64,000 nt of DNA. Origin: Ornithodoros turicata (Eukaryota; Arthropoda; Arachnida; Ixodida; Argasidae). The stretch spans positions 186,001-250,000 of the forward strand of contig NW_026999320.1 of the NCBI RefSeq assembly GCF_037126465.1, written 5' to 3'. Below are positions 9,633 through 19,530 of this stretch, piece after piece. The notes below the pieces were generated by a model. That model searched no databases and was not told the DNA's origin. It worked only from the letters and a program-made list of their open reading frames with translations. Position 1 is the first letter of the stretch. Each line of letters opens with the position of its first letter. The position numbers and the translations under genes were made by a program.

Positions 9633-10707
9633 TGTTGGTCATATTTTGTTGCAATGTGTCGTTGCCAGGGGGCAGCACTTGCCGTTTTAGTTTTGTGCTC
9701 GCGGATCTCGAGACACGCCATCTCGTTTTTCTATTCTCGGCTCACTTTCGTTCTTGGCCTGTCTCATTAAACGAGCCTGATCCCCTCGACTCCGAGTCTG
9801 CGTCCCTGTTTGCTTCTACCGTCTTACAGCTCCTGCACAACAGGTTATGGGCCCAGGACACCTAGGACTGTGACTCGACGACGACTGTCACTGACCAAGC
9901 GCATCTTTGCGGAGAAGCAAGTGAGAAGTTGGGACAAGGAGAGCGGCGGAGAGACATGGCGCTCTCAGACGATAGCGCTCTCAGGATACCGAAACTGACT
10001 TCGGAAAACTATCACGCTTGGGCGATTAGAGCAAAAGCAGCGCTGGTGCAGAAGAGCTGTTGGGAGGCAGTGGACCCCGGCTACATAGACGCTCAGATGA
10101 CTACCGACGAAAGGAGGACCAACAACAAGGCCCTCACATTCCTCTTCCTCGTGGTTGAGGACAGTTACATGGACGATATCGGGGCCTGTACCTCCGCCAA
10201 AGCCGCATGGGATATTCTGCGGGAGATCCATACGAAGTATGGTCTACTACATATCCTGCAACTTCTACGGGACTTCGTCAACGTGAGGAAGAAGCGCGAA
10301 GAACCGATGAAGGAGTATTTGAGCAGGCTAATGGGTTTGCACAGAAAACTCTCCAATGGCGACTTCGAGAGGCATAAGGCGCGGACATCATGACAAAGGC
10401 TCTAACAGGCAAGAAAACTCATCATCATTGTGAACGTCTTGGCCTACATGAACTCTTGCGTGTGAGCTGAAGGTAGCGACGACTCATTGAGGGGGAGTGT
10501 TGGTCATATTTTGTTGCAATGTGTCGTTGCCAGGGGGCAGCACTTGCCGTTTTAGTTTTGTGCTCGCGGATCTCGAGACATGCCGTCTCGTTTTTCTATT
10601 CTCGGCTCACTTTCGTTCTTGGCCTGTCTCATTAAACGAGCCTGATCCCCTCGACTGCGAGTCTGCGTCCCTGTTTGCTTCTACCGTCTTACGGCTCCTG
10701 CACAACA
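9633..10707 (+). mobile_element. Gag-only Copia (internally deleted LTR retrotransposon)
   Basis: Two direct repeats of 210 bp, 9633-9842 and 10498-10707, start TGTTGG and end ACAACA and differ at only a handful of positions. The element is flanked by a perfect 5-bp duplication, TTTTG (9628-9632 and 10708-10712). Directly after the left LTR is GGTTATGGGCCCAGG. This is the type of primer site used by Drosophila copia, complementary to the anticodon-arm region of initiator methionine tRNA. A purine tract (GAGGGGGAG) precedes the right LTR. Only a gag fragment lies between, so protease, integrase and reverse transcriptase have been lost. It sits inside ORF B of the palindrome. Confidence 0.9.
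9956..10393 (+). CDS. Copia gag fragment
   Basis: A frame of about 145 residues starts MALSDDSALRIPKL at 9956, with ENYHAWAIRAKAAL and AWDILREIHTKYG further on. This is the N-terminal half of a Ty1/copia gag (UBN2-like), which binds element RNA and forms the particle. The C-terminal zinc knuckle is missing and the frame ends at 10393, about 100 bases before the purine tract, so the element cannot make a complete gag. An in-frame ATG at 9929 is possible, but the family pattern begins with MALSDD. Confidence 0.75.
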   Translation: MALSDDSALRIPKLTSENYHAWAIRAKAALVQKSCWEAVDPGYIDAQMTTDERRTNNKALTFLFLVVEDSYMDDIGACTSAKAAWDILREIHTKYGLLHILQLLRDFVNVRKKREEPMKEYLSRLMGLHRKLSNGDFERHKARTS

Positions 10708-11036
10708 TTTTGTTCAATACTCTCTTCTACACTATTAAAGAATCCTCATACAAAAAAGGAAACATCAATAAAAAAAAATGCGCAAGTTCGTGGCAGCTAA
10801 GTGCAATTTACTGCAGCGATACAAATACGGCGACAACGTATCGATTGCATTATTCAACGCTGGATTCAAGCGACCCATAATAAGACATCACTATATGATG
10901 CATTATCAATTCATCAATCTAGACCACAAACGAAAACTTCAGAGTTTCGGATAGGACAATTGTCATTTATAAAAATAAACATATCTATAACTGAAATAAT
11001 ACATGTGACTTCTTTGTCATCACTATAATGAATATT

Positions 11037-11273
11037 ATGCATCGCAACGAAAACAGATTGAGTGCGATTGTATTTACAATGGTTAGTTTGAGAGCAATAA
11101 TTGCTAAGGAAGCGAATATTCCACACTTGCGCAAGAATTATCATATGGAATCAGAGCTGACAATCAAACAGGTTTTACCCGACTACACTCTGTACAAATT
11201 CAACATCGGAAGGATAGAATTGACGGAGAAGCATCGGTCATCGAAATTTAGAGGCATGATACATCTACGATGA
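11037..11273 (+). pseudogene. ORF C, left-arm copy (unknown protein)
   Basis: The frame starts MHRNENRLSAIVF and follows MVSLRAII, matching the right-arm copy at 13519-13734. A one-base indel near 11130 puts the remainder in another frame. There GIRADNQTGFTRL and the end VIEI followed by TAG match the right-arm copy exactly in position. As with ORF B, the stop is conserved between arms. No recognisable domain was seen. Confidence 0.45.
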
Positions 11274-11487
11274 AAGATGAAAGTCACTGAAAAGGCACGC
11301 CAGCTGTAAGACTCGAACCCATATCTTCTGGATTACCAGTCCAGGGCTCTACCAATTGAGCTAAGCTAAAACACCTTCTCAGCGACTTCCAGGGTGCGTC
11401 ATCTAAAGGGACAGACCAGTCACTCCCTCTGACTGATCCTCCTTTCACTCTTACATTTTTGCTCACTCATACAGACATTCATACGAC
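11269..11487 (-). mobile_element. tRNA-derived SINE, copy 1
   Basis: Read on the minus strand, a lead of about 100 bases is followed by a tRNA-like body (about 11295-11375). It has an A-box-like TAGCTCAATTGGTAGAG, an anticodon arm CTGGACTGGTAATCCAG (loop anticodon GGT, threonine-like) and a B box GGGTTCGAGTC. A short tail, CAGTGACTTTCATC, ends the unit. The acceptor ends do not form a complete tRNA and the same unit recurs at 11601-11815, so this is a SINE and not a tRNA gene. It resembles the tRNA-derived SINEs of ticks. Confidence 0.75.
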
Positions 11488-11600
11488 AGGGATCGACGCA
11501 AGCGGCAACTGTTGAACAAGACAGAACTGATGTTCTGAGGCTGGAACAACATAGAAGGGACAAATACATACAAAGCCTCAAATTGCCTAAGAAATCAACA

Positions 11601-11815
11601 ATGAAGGATGAAAGTCACTGAAAAGGTTAGCCAGCTGTGGGACTCGAACCCACATCTTCTGGATTACCAGTTCAGGACTCTACCAACTGAGCTAAGCTAA
11701 CACGCCTTCTCAGCGACTTTCAGGGTGCGCCATCTGAAAGGACAAAGCAGTCACTCTCTTTAACTCATCCTCCTTTCACTCTTATATTTTTGCTCACTCG
11801 TACACACATTCATTT
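11601..11815 (-). mobile_element. tRNA-derived SINE, copy 2
   Basis: This copy matches copy 1 along its length, with the A-box region TAGCTCAGTTGGTAGAG, the same GGT anticodon loop and the B box GGGTTCGAGTCC. It is the better preserved of the two. The two copies are separated by about 110 bases that contain CGACAGGGATCGACGCAA. The complement of that motif follows copy 2 at about 11815-11832, so the pair may have arrived as a composite. Together they replace about 330 bases present in the right arm (13180-13505). Confidence 0.75.
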
Positions 11816-12409
11816 GCGTCGATCCCTGTCGTATGTCGTATACATTTTGGGAGAACCGATTCACACAATTGTCATCAGAAATGTTTAACCAATATAGAAT
11901 GAGTCATGCATAAGCACAGCAGCACAGCAGCAATGGAAGATATGTAACATTAATTATTATAAAGATATATTCCTTTTGCAAACTTAATCAGTATAAGCAG
12001 CGCAGGTCACACATTAACGTAGATCATTTATTCAATTCACAAAACGTACCTGAGGTGCCCCGAAGACATACTGAAAAACTACCGCCGTATTCATAATCAC
12101 CGTAGTGTCACCATACGGGCACTACAAATGGAAAGGGCATGCTGTATTTTTTAGGTTTTTAGCTCATATTGAGATAAAACGCAAACTGCACACCAAAGAT
12201 CATTTTCTTGTTTACATTTTCGAAGTCAAAATTGAACACACTTTCTTACAATTTTCTTCAAGATATAGATTAAAAAGTTGTACATATAGTCAGACATCCA
12301 ATAAAAGGCATTTGATTGTGCATTAAATGTTAACATTTATTGGATCACTTCCAGGAGAAGCTATGTAAAGTGGAGACTACCACACATGAGTAAGTGTTTA
12401 ATGAAATAT

Positions 12410-12690
12410 TGAACGGGTCTTGCAATTTATGAACTGAGTTGTAGAAATTGTAATTCCACAATACGCAAGCTTTAGCTTGCCGACTTTGACACACGAAGGT
12501 TTTTATTAGTCTTTCGCGATGACAGACAATGTAGAAAATATCAAACTCTTGCATTAACTTCTCTGTCATCGCGAACGTCTTCTTAAAACATTCGTGTATC
12601 AAACTGAGCGAGCTAAAGCTTGCATAGTGTGAAATTACACTTTCTACAGCTCATTTCGTCAATTGCAACACCCGTTCAAACTTTAGCATT
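12410..12690. repeat. Centre of the 13.3-kb palindrome
   Basis: GAACTGAGTTGTAGAAATTG and GCAAGCTTTAGCTTGC on the left pair with their complements on the right. The stem reaches CGCGATGACAGA (12515-12526) against TCTGTCATCGCG (12561-12572). Only about 35 nt, beginning CAATGTAGAAAATATC, remain unpaired. Such a short spacer between arms of over 4 kb is the signature of hairpin or snap-back replication products and not of two independent insertions. Confidence 0.75.
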
Positions 12691-13518
12691 CAATGCACAA
12701 TAGAATGTCTTGTATAGGATGTCTTACTATATGTACAACTTTTTAATATATGTCTAACAAAACTGTTGAAAATGATGATGATGATGATTCCGAGTTTAAT
12801 GGCGCAACGGCAGCTTGGAGGGAAACAAGAAAATTATCTTTGGTGTGGAGCTTGCGTTTTACCTCATTATGAGCTGAAAACCTATAGAATTAAACTATGC
12901 CCTTTCCATTCGTAGTGCCGTATGCTATGACACTATGAATGGGGTGATAGTTCTTCTGTATGTGTTCGGGGAACCTCAGGTACATTTTATGAACTGGATA
13001 AATTATCTACGTTGATATGTGACCTGTGCTGCTTATAATCATTAGGTTTGTAAAAGGAATATCTCCTTATTATAATTAACATAACATATCTTCCACTGGG
13101 TGCATACATGGTGCATGGTGCTCATCCTCATTGTATATTGGTTCAACATTTCTGATGGCAATTGCTTGATTCGCTTCTCCCAAAACCTGATTGCCAGTTA
13201 GAACTTATCTCATAATCGTTTGTGTGCAGAGTGTTACGAGTATTGTGTGATCAGAATTGTAGACTCCGTCTTCCGTCATGTCTGTAAAATCCCCCATTTG
13301 CATCGCAGCATTTGTTGTCAACATATATGTTGTCAGAAGATGTTATACACATTCTTTCAATTATACATTTGTCGTTGCTCAAGAATAAGAGAACAAGAGA
13401 GCTATTCCAGCTGGTTTCGAAATATACACACTGTGCAATTTAATTCACGAACTATTAAAAGTTATTCACGAAAGATTAGTGATCCTCTTTTGTAAACAAA
13501 TATTTATGTATCATGCCT

Positions 13519-13734
13519 CTAAATTTCAATGACCGGTCCTTCTCCGTCTGTTCTGTATTTCGGATGTTGAATTTCTACAGAGAATAGTCGGGTAAAACCT
13601 ATTTGATTGTCAGCTCTGATTCCAAATGAGAATTCTTGCACATGGTGTGGAATATTCGTTTCCTTAGTAATCATTGCTCTCAAGCTAACCATTCTAAACG
13701 CAATCGCAATCAGTCTGTTTTCGTTGCGATGCAT
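13519..13734 (-). CDS. ORF C, right-arm copy (unknown protein)
   Basis: A 71-residue frame starts MHRNENRLIAIAF and contains GIRADNQIGFTRLFS and a C-terminal GPVIEI. It is the intact version of the frameshifted left-arm copy and ends at the same stop. It lies after ORF B and reads towards the palindrome centre. I recognise no family. A small basic N-terminal half followed by a mixed C-terminal half is all that can be described. Confidence 0.45.
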   Translation of the reverse strand: MHRNENRLIAIAFRMVSLRAMITKETNIPHHVQEFSFGIRADNQIGFTRLFSVEIQHPKYRTDGEGPVIEI

Positions 13735-13816
13735 TCAATTCGTTATAGTGATGACAAAGAAATTACATGTATTATTTCAGGTATACACTTGTTTATTTTG
13801 ATAAATTTCAGTTGTC

Positions 13817-14152
13817 CTATCCCAAACTCTGAAGTTCTCGTTTGTTGTATTGATTGATGAATTGAGAATGCATCCTATAGTGATGTCTTATTATGGGTCG
13901 CATGAATCCAGCGTTGATTAATGCAATCGATACGTTGTCGCCGTATTTGTATCGCTTCAGTAACTTGCACTTGTACAATCTCTTATTGATGTTTCCTTTG
14001 TTTGTATGAAGATTCTTGAATGGCGTACAAGAGAGTATTAGATCAGAATCGTTCGGTGGTCCACCACAGTTGATATATTCCTTGAGTTTCAATAAGGGAT
14101 GATACATCAGATCTTGTACAACAATACTCAACTTCTGCTCATTCGCCGTCGT
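13817..14152 (-). pseudogene. ORF B, right-arm copy (start codon changed)
   Basis: The frame is open to the stop at 13817 and contains INCGGP, RYKYGDNVSIAL, RPIIRHHY and the end LQSLG. Where the left-arm copy has ATGGCGAATGAG this copy has ACGGCGAATGAG, so the original start is lost unless a downstream start is used. Homology of the shared part is clear residue by residue. Function unknown. Confidence 0.45.
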
Positions 14153-14600
14153 TGCAAGAACTGCTAGAAGAAAATAAGTGCGTAGCCGCGGCGGTGGAAT
14201 GCATCACGTGGTAAGATTTTTTATGGACTCTCCATGTGAATAGTAATTTCAACAATTCTATAATGAATCGTGCGATATAGACTGTATGTATATGATCAAT
14301 TGATCTCACTGCTTTCTTGATGAATGCAATGCCCTTTGCAATGATTGCAATTACATATGGGCTTGAGTACGTCAATTCTTTGCGAACCGATCTCAAAAGC
14401 TCGACCATCAATCCCAGTGGTTCTTCCGATGCTGATGTGCAGATATTTTTATAATTATTGTAGATTAGGCATACAAATTTCTGCACCTTCGATTGTGTAA
14501 TTTCTACCATATATCCGAATACGACCATGTCTCGAACGTGCTGAAATGCAGTGATAATGGAATCATTTTGAGGCTCTTCTTTTTCGAAGAAGTTGTTCAT
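14139..14600 (-). CDS. ORF A, right-arm copy (unknown protein)
   Basis: This 153-residue frame is the longest coding stretch of the 13.3-kb palindrome. It begins MNNFFEKEEPQNDSI and contains YMVEIT, NYKNIC, EEPLGLMVELLRSV, VIAIIAKGIAFIKKA and a serine-rich end. It is mostly helical by composition, without a signal peptide or membrane segment. Its stop overlaps the region where ORF B starts, so A, B and C form a compact co-oriented series. No homologue is recognised. Confidence 0.5.
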   Translation of the reverse strand: MNNFFEKEEPQNDSIITAFQHVRDMVVFGYMVEITQSKVQKFVCLIYNNYKNICTSASEEPLGLMVELLRSVRKELTYSSPYVIAIIAKGIAFIKKAVRSIDHIHTVYIARFIIELLKLLFTWRVHKKSYHVMHSTAAATHLFSSSSSCNDGE

Positions 14601-15655
14601 GACATTTTCTCATGACTTATGGTAACGAGTGCAATATCTCTTCAATGTAGAGCAATTGTCTTTTCTGTTTTCAAGTGTGCGTCTACACTTAATTAAAAGC
14701 ATATATGGGATCATTTTATTGTTTAAAAATTTGTCATGCTATCGGGTTCAGAATGTTATTAATATCTCGCCCGAGTTGCCATGAAAATTATGGAAATTGA
14801 TTTGAAAATATTTGATGTCTAAGAAGAAAGGTGTGTTTTGAATGACTCTGTGTACAAGGCCGCGCGAGAATCCCCCTCCCCTAACTTGACGTTGGTACGG
14901 GGTGGAGTTTAGGGTCGTCGGCATCCATCTCTTGCTGTATTGTTTGAATCCACTGGTTGAGCCTGATGTCTCATTGAAAAAGACAAGCTTCTGTGCCGAT
15001 TCTGTGGTGTATTCACGCTGCTTGCTTAGAAATGATTTGTCTGAATTATTGTTTTTACTTTGTTTCAGGTGTTCACTCGATTGATATTCTGTGAGTTGGC
15101 TGTATGCATGACGTATTAGTTCTGTCCGTTGATTTCCTCTGTACGGAAACGTTTAAATAGTTATCGCTCGCTTAGAAAAATGACTGCCTGAAATGTCTTC
15201 TATTTGTTTCAGTTGTTCACTATATTGATATTAATAAAAATAATTTCTCAGTTGGGAACACCTTATATTTCTGAGTTGCATTTCAGATATGTTGTTTCTG
15301 TGCGATTCATCTATGTACAACTTTCTCTTGCAAGATATTACAAAAAGTTGAAGTACGCTATTTGCAACGCTTCTAGTTTTGATTGAGTATTGTTTCGCTA
15401 ATGTTAGCATAAGATTTATCGCGTGCTTGGAAAATGCTCGTCTAAAACTAGTTCTTGTTGTGTTCCTCAGAATCGAATAATGCAACATCTATTTGCGATA
15501 ATTGTACAATAAAATATATCGCCTAGCGTGTCTGACCTTGAGAGCACCCTGTTCGCTGAAAGAAGGAAAAGGAATATATATCCACCCCTTGGAATGACAA
15601 AACAGGCGCAGTTGCTTCGCTTTGGTTGTATACATAGAGGGATAAGGTCACCTCC

Positions 15656-15808
15656 CAAGCAGCACAATGTACTGAAAGTCGAATGCATTAGGGGTGGACG
15701 GGTAAGTGGAAGTCCTTGAACAGACTCGTGAAGCTAAAGAACATTGATAAGACACATACCGCCCACCCCTATTGCACTCGACTTTCAGTATATTGTGCTA
15801 CTTGGGCT
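15656..15808. mobile_element. Hairpin MITE in the palindrome's right arm
   Basis: CCCAAGCAGCACAATGTACT at the left pairs with the complement of AGTATATTGTGCTACTTGGG at the right. The stem continues through GAAAGTCGA and AGGGGTGG. The left arm of the palindrome at 5165-5190 is continuous across this point, so the 150-bp hairpin was inserted after the palindrome formed. Target duplication is unclear. Confidence 0.6.
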
Positions 15809-17177
15809 GGCTTTGAGGAAAAGGGTGAAAAGCAAACAGCCTTTCTCATCGTACCATGTCTATTTTCTGTGTGTTGGAAACCTCCATCAATGTAAGGTTT
15901 GTAGATTTGTAGTCACAATGATGATTTTATGATGGTTCAAATGGCAGATTATTTTCCTCTGTTGTATACGTGTTGGAGGATGTGGCGCTTAGAGCGTTCC
16001 GCTGTTTTTCAGCGTTAAGTCTGTGCTAGTCACAGTTGGAACTTTGTAATGTTTCTCGTTTTGATAGATTGTTTTGCCAATATTTTCCTGTATGCATATG
16101 TTGTTTGCCCGTTGGATAATGCGCAGGTCCGGCTCTTTATTAGTGCTAGCTGTTGATCGTGTTGTGTTGATTTTCATTATTTCCTTACATCTGTGCTATT
16201 CACTTAATAAGAAATTGATTTATTAAAAGTTGTGTCATGTTCAAAGAAGACATTATAAAACTTAGATTTCATGTCGTGCTCGAAATTATTTACAACGCTT
16301 AATAAAAACATGATAGTTAGGAAAATGTTAGTATTGCAATAAAGGTGATGACGTCTCAGACTTTTTATAATGCTACAATTTTGATTGTAATCGAATTAAG
16401 GTTCACTTCGTCAACTAGGTGTGGTGTCCTTTGATATAGATTTTAATTCCTCTTGTGTTCGTATCGTCCCTCGGTGTTCAAGTCGTCTTTCATGGTTTCT
16501 GTTATGCATAACTTGTAATTGAAATTAAACCCCATATTGTTAGTGTCGCAATGAGTGTGGTCGTGTGTACTTTTTATAATAAAACTTTAAATTTTGATTG
16601 TTATCGCATTAATTAAGAATGTCTTCTTTGATTAAAAGTCACCTCCGTTTCACGTTCTGATAGAGCAATGTTTCGTTATTGTTTTCCTACATGTAACTGT
16701 TGTTTGCGTGTTGTAGGATGCGTCGGTTTTGTTTCTCATATAGTGCTAGCTATTGATTCTGTTGTGTTGATTCGAATTACTTCCTTACGTCTATGCTATT
16801 CATTTAAAAGAAACTGGCCACTCAAATTTGTGTCATGTTGGAATAAGGCATATTCAACTCCTTATATATTCCGCAACTCCGCATATTCCTCCTTCCCTAT
16901 TGTTCTCGAAATTACTTAGATCTATCAGAACGTATAATTTTATGTATTATATATGTATGATTTAATTGAAATTAAAACTCCACTACTAAAACGATGGTGC
17001 TGACGTACAGAAATATTGTATGTTTATAATAAAACATGTAATTTTAATTGTAATCATATTGATTAAGAATACCTTCGTTGATTAAATGTGCTATTTGGGT
17101 TTAATTATGATTCATCAAAAAACTTGTGTGTATGATTATCATTAATAAAAAATATTGATAAAAAATAATAAATAAAA

Positions 17178-17405
17178 TTAATAAAAATATTGTGTTCGAA
17201 TCTTTCTGTGTGATACCTCTTCAATGCTGTTGCATCGTACCTGTAATAAGTAACTATATTCTTTTTCTGTATTTTCTATTACATGTGCTGTCTTGTGTTT
17301 TGTTTCTTCTGTTTCAGGTCGTGAAGGTTTTTTGGCTCGGTTTTTCTCCTTCACCTGATTGAAAATTGGCACAATTCCCAGCACTATAGCCATAATCATT
17401 GGCAA
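17178..17405 (-). CDS. Small ORF with hydrophobic N-terminus (hypothetical)
   Basis: A 75-residue frame starts MPMIMAIVLGIVPIF, a hydrophobic segment that could be a signal or membrane anchor, and continues with a charged region rich in K and E. It lies just outside the right end of the 13.3-kb palindrome, in very AT-rich DNA, and has no partner at the left side. It may belong to a neighbouring element or be chance. No homologue recognised. Confidence 0.25.
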   Translation of the reverse strand: MPMIMAIVLGIVPIFNQVKEKNRAKKPSRPETEETKHKTAHVIENTEKEYSYLLQVRCNSIEEVSHRKIRTQYFY

Positions 17406-17445
17406 TATAATTGGCTATAATAAATAAATTTCAATTTGTACTTTT

Positions 17446-17943
17446 GTGTATGACTCCTGTTTACATGAGGACTCGCTGTTGGGCACGTTGGTGACTATAC
17501 ATGAAGATCCAAAACACATGGTATTTTCGGCACCTTGCAAGCTCTCGGGCCTTTGTTCGAAAGTTGATCGTAGTAAGCCTAAAGTATCTTGTGGCAAGAG
17601 CCATCAGCACCAGTACGTTCGCTGTGCGGTGGGGGTAGTTTATGAGATCCCGCTCACATGCGATAGGGTGTACATTGGCCAGACCGGCCGGTGTGTTAAC
17701 GACAGGGCCCGAGAGCATGAAAGGTCTTTGTCTAGTGCGGACACGCGTCATTTGCCTATGCATGTTACCAAATGTAAGTGTACTCCGCTATTTAGTCAGA
17801 TAGTTGTGCTATCTAGGAGCAGAGATAAGGGTGCGCGGGAGTTATCTGAAGCGTTTTTTATCGGGGATAGAGGCGGTAGGTGTGTGAGCCAAACTTCTGT
17901 GTCTTTGTTATCGGGGGAGAGGAGGATGTTGTCGAGGCGGTAG
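17446..17943 (+). pseudogene. Penelope-like element, GIY-YIG endonuclease fragment
   Basis: A 165-residue open frame contains the GIY-YIG nuclease core: GVVYEIPLTC, then VYIGQTGRCVNDRAREHERS and HLPMH. This is the C-terminal domain of animal Penelope-like retroelements, where it nicks target DNA for priming. The reverse transcriptase that normally precedes it is absent, so this is a 5'-truncated copy. The DNA to about 18140 (with a repeated CTTCATGTCCTGTTTACATG-like end) is probably its 3' untranslated part. The frame has no stop, but without the polymerase it cannot move alone. Confidence 0.8.
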
Positions 17944-18140
17944 TGATTGTGTATGTCTGAGCGTCTGCGCTTTTGGACCAAGGTGGGGTGACTGGGTTGG
18001 CGGCTGTGCGCCTGCGTACTGGTTTTTGTGTTATTAAACTGTTCGTTGGAGTCAGCGCCTGTCCTGTCCTCTCTTCCTCCGTCGTGTCTTCTCGCGCTGT
18101 GTTTTGGATCTTCATGTCCTGTTTACATGCATATGCATGT

Positions 18141-19020
18141 TATAAGCGCACGGGCAGTCCGCCGCCGATGCGCCGACCGCCGCGCGCTGAAAAAAAACTC
18201 GCGAGAGAAGTCGGCCGAGGTGTCAATAACCGCGCCTAACTTATTCCGCTTTTACTAGGGCCGCTATCTACACTACCAACAAGGCTAGGTATATTGCCGA
18301 GGAGAGCACCATCTAGGGATGTCACAAACATAAATGGAAACAGTAACGTCACTGACATGAAACTAGGAGTGTTCAGGTTCGAATCCTGGTGCACATATTG
18401 TCCCCCCTCCTTTGTCTCGCATGTTTGTATTCCGTATTTTCCAGTGCAACGGAAACTCGCTACAACTAACTCGTTAATGTAGCTACGCTACTTTTTTCGG
18501 TAACTTTTACCTTAACTTGTTCCGTTTTTCGATAACTTTATAAAAGTAACATGGGATAAGTTCCAGGTTTCTTAAGGTAGTTAAGGTTAATTCTTGTATA
18601 GAAATATCGTGCTTCTTCCATCGTCCTCCCTCTCTCATGAACAACAGCCACGTGCACGCCGTCGTACGTGCATTGCGCGTCTGACTCCGCTTGTCTGTGT
18701 TTGCGCAGTAACTGCTACACATTTAATGAGCTGCTATTAATCGATGAGCTTTTGAAAGGCTGAAGTATCTCAATTTAGTTGTCACCAGGAGACCCATTTA
18801 AGTTCCTCGTTCTACTTTCTTGTGTGACCTTCTCAATGGGTGCGTGTTGAATAGTGTGCCCTTAATTTCGCGCATGTATATGCCGAAACAGTTTTTTTTT
18901 CATGCACAGTATGTTTATGTAATTCAATTCGTTGTGCTGACAACTCTTCCTACGGCAGATGTTCTGTACCTACAATACAATACAATGCAAGCCTACAATA
19001 TATAAATAAACCAATTTTGT
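18141..19020. other. No gene seen; decayed repeats
   Basis: No convincing coding frame. A T-arm-like CAGGTTCGAATCCTGG occurs at about 18373-18388, without a recognisable rest of a tRNA. A block at 18490-18600 consists of irregular AACTTT/TTAAGGT-type repeats common in degenerate satellite-like elements. Confidence 0.4.
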
Positions 19021-19159
19021 TTTGGGTCCTACGTGAGAATGCTCAGATGGCGTTCATCGAGCGACGAGCAGTATGTTTCTAATTGCAGCTACGGCACCGT
19101 GTACTACGACCAAAAATTGGCACGGATCTACAAAATGTATGCAGAAGATGTGGCTTTCA

Positions 19160-19530
19160 CAGCATAGTGGCGTTACCACTTGAGGCAATTTGACTCTCCC
19201 CACTGCGGGCACTGCGGTGTTGTTGAAGATCTAGAGCACATTCTTCTGCATTGTCCACACTACCAACCTTCCCGAACCGTACTCTCCGGATCCCTTACCG
19301 AGCTAGAATCTCGCCCCCTCTCTCACACAAAATTGGTTGGTCCCTGGCCACATCCAGCGCACCAACGCTCTGCCCTCAAGGCTCTCTTTAGCTTTTTGGA
19401 CGCTATAGGACTTCGACCCTTATTGTGAAGGGGCTCATTATTTCATTCGCTGTATCACCACCAGCAATGGGTAGAGTATCGCCCCTGGCGATGAATCCCC
19501 CAGTCATCATTCCGTAATAAATGAGATTAA
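19160..19530 (+). pseudogene. Non-LTR retrotransposon 3' end fragment
   Basis: The frame ending at 19428 contains CGHCGVVEDLEHILLHC, the Cys-Cys-His-Cys pattern found at the C-terminus of jockey/I/CR1-type non-LTR reverse transcriptases. It is followed by a leucine-rich tail. The bases after the stop include ACCACCAGCAATGGGTAGAG and a CCCCTGGCGATGAATCCCCC block that looks like the element's 3' untranslated part. Everything upstream (endonuclease and reverse transcriptase) is missing, a typical 5' truncation. Confidence 0.65.

Larger units (their letters stand above)
9526..10954 (+). pseudogene. ORF B, left-arm copy, split by a Copia insertion
   Basis: The frame starts ATG GCG at 9526 (MANEHKFNIVVQGLL) and runs to 9632, where the gag-only Copia is inserted. 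It resumes at 10713 after the duplicated TTTTG. Past a frame change in a run of A's near 10770 it continues with RYKYGDNVSIAL and RPIIRHHY and ends at a TAG at 10952-10954. The right-arm copy ends at the corresponding codon. Conservation of the end point in both arms suggests that ORF B was a real gene of about 130 residues in the ancestral element. No family was recognised. Confidence 0.5.
3839..17095. mobile_element. 13.3-kb AT-rich palindromic element of unknown family
   Basis: The two halves are reverse complements. AATAGCACATTTA at 3839 matches the complement of TAAATGTGCTATT ending at 17095. Matching segments follow in order inward: 4170/16640, 5140-5240/15600-15850, 8190-8430/15535-15215, 9046-9630/14600-14050, 10713-11260/14045-13510, 11845-12330/13185-12730 and 12410-12526/12690-12561. 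After removal of the later insertions both arms are about 4.2-4.4 kb. By eye they are roughly 80-85% identical, so the palindrome is old. The loop is only about 35 nt. Three ORFs exist once per arm and read towards the centre. No transposase, polymerase or capsid motif was recognised. Flanks show only a 3-bp TGG match, too short to call a target duplication. Confidence 0.75.

Noticed and set aside
11295..11375. Functional tRNA-Thr (GGT) gene on the minus strand
   Set aside because: The cloverleaf is imperfect at the acceptor end, and the same sequence is embedded in a larger unit repeated at 11601.
3836..17098. 3-bp target duplication TGG around the 13.3-kb palindrome
   Set aside because: Three bases match by chance too easily and the exact ends are uncertain by a few bases.
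18355..18390. tRNA T-arm CAGGTTCGAATCCTGG
   Set aside because: No D-arm, anticodon arm or acceptor stem around it.
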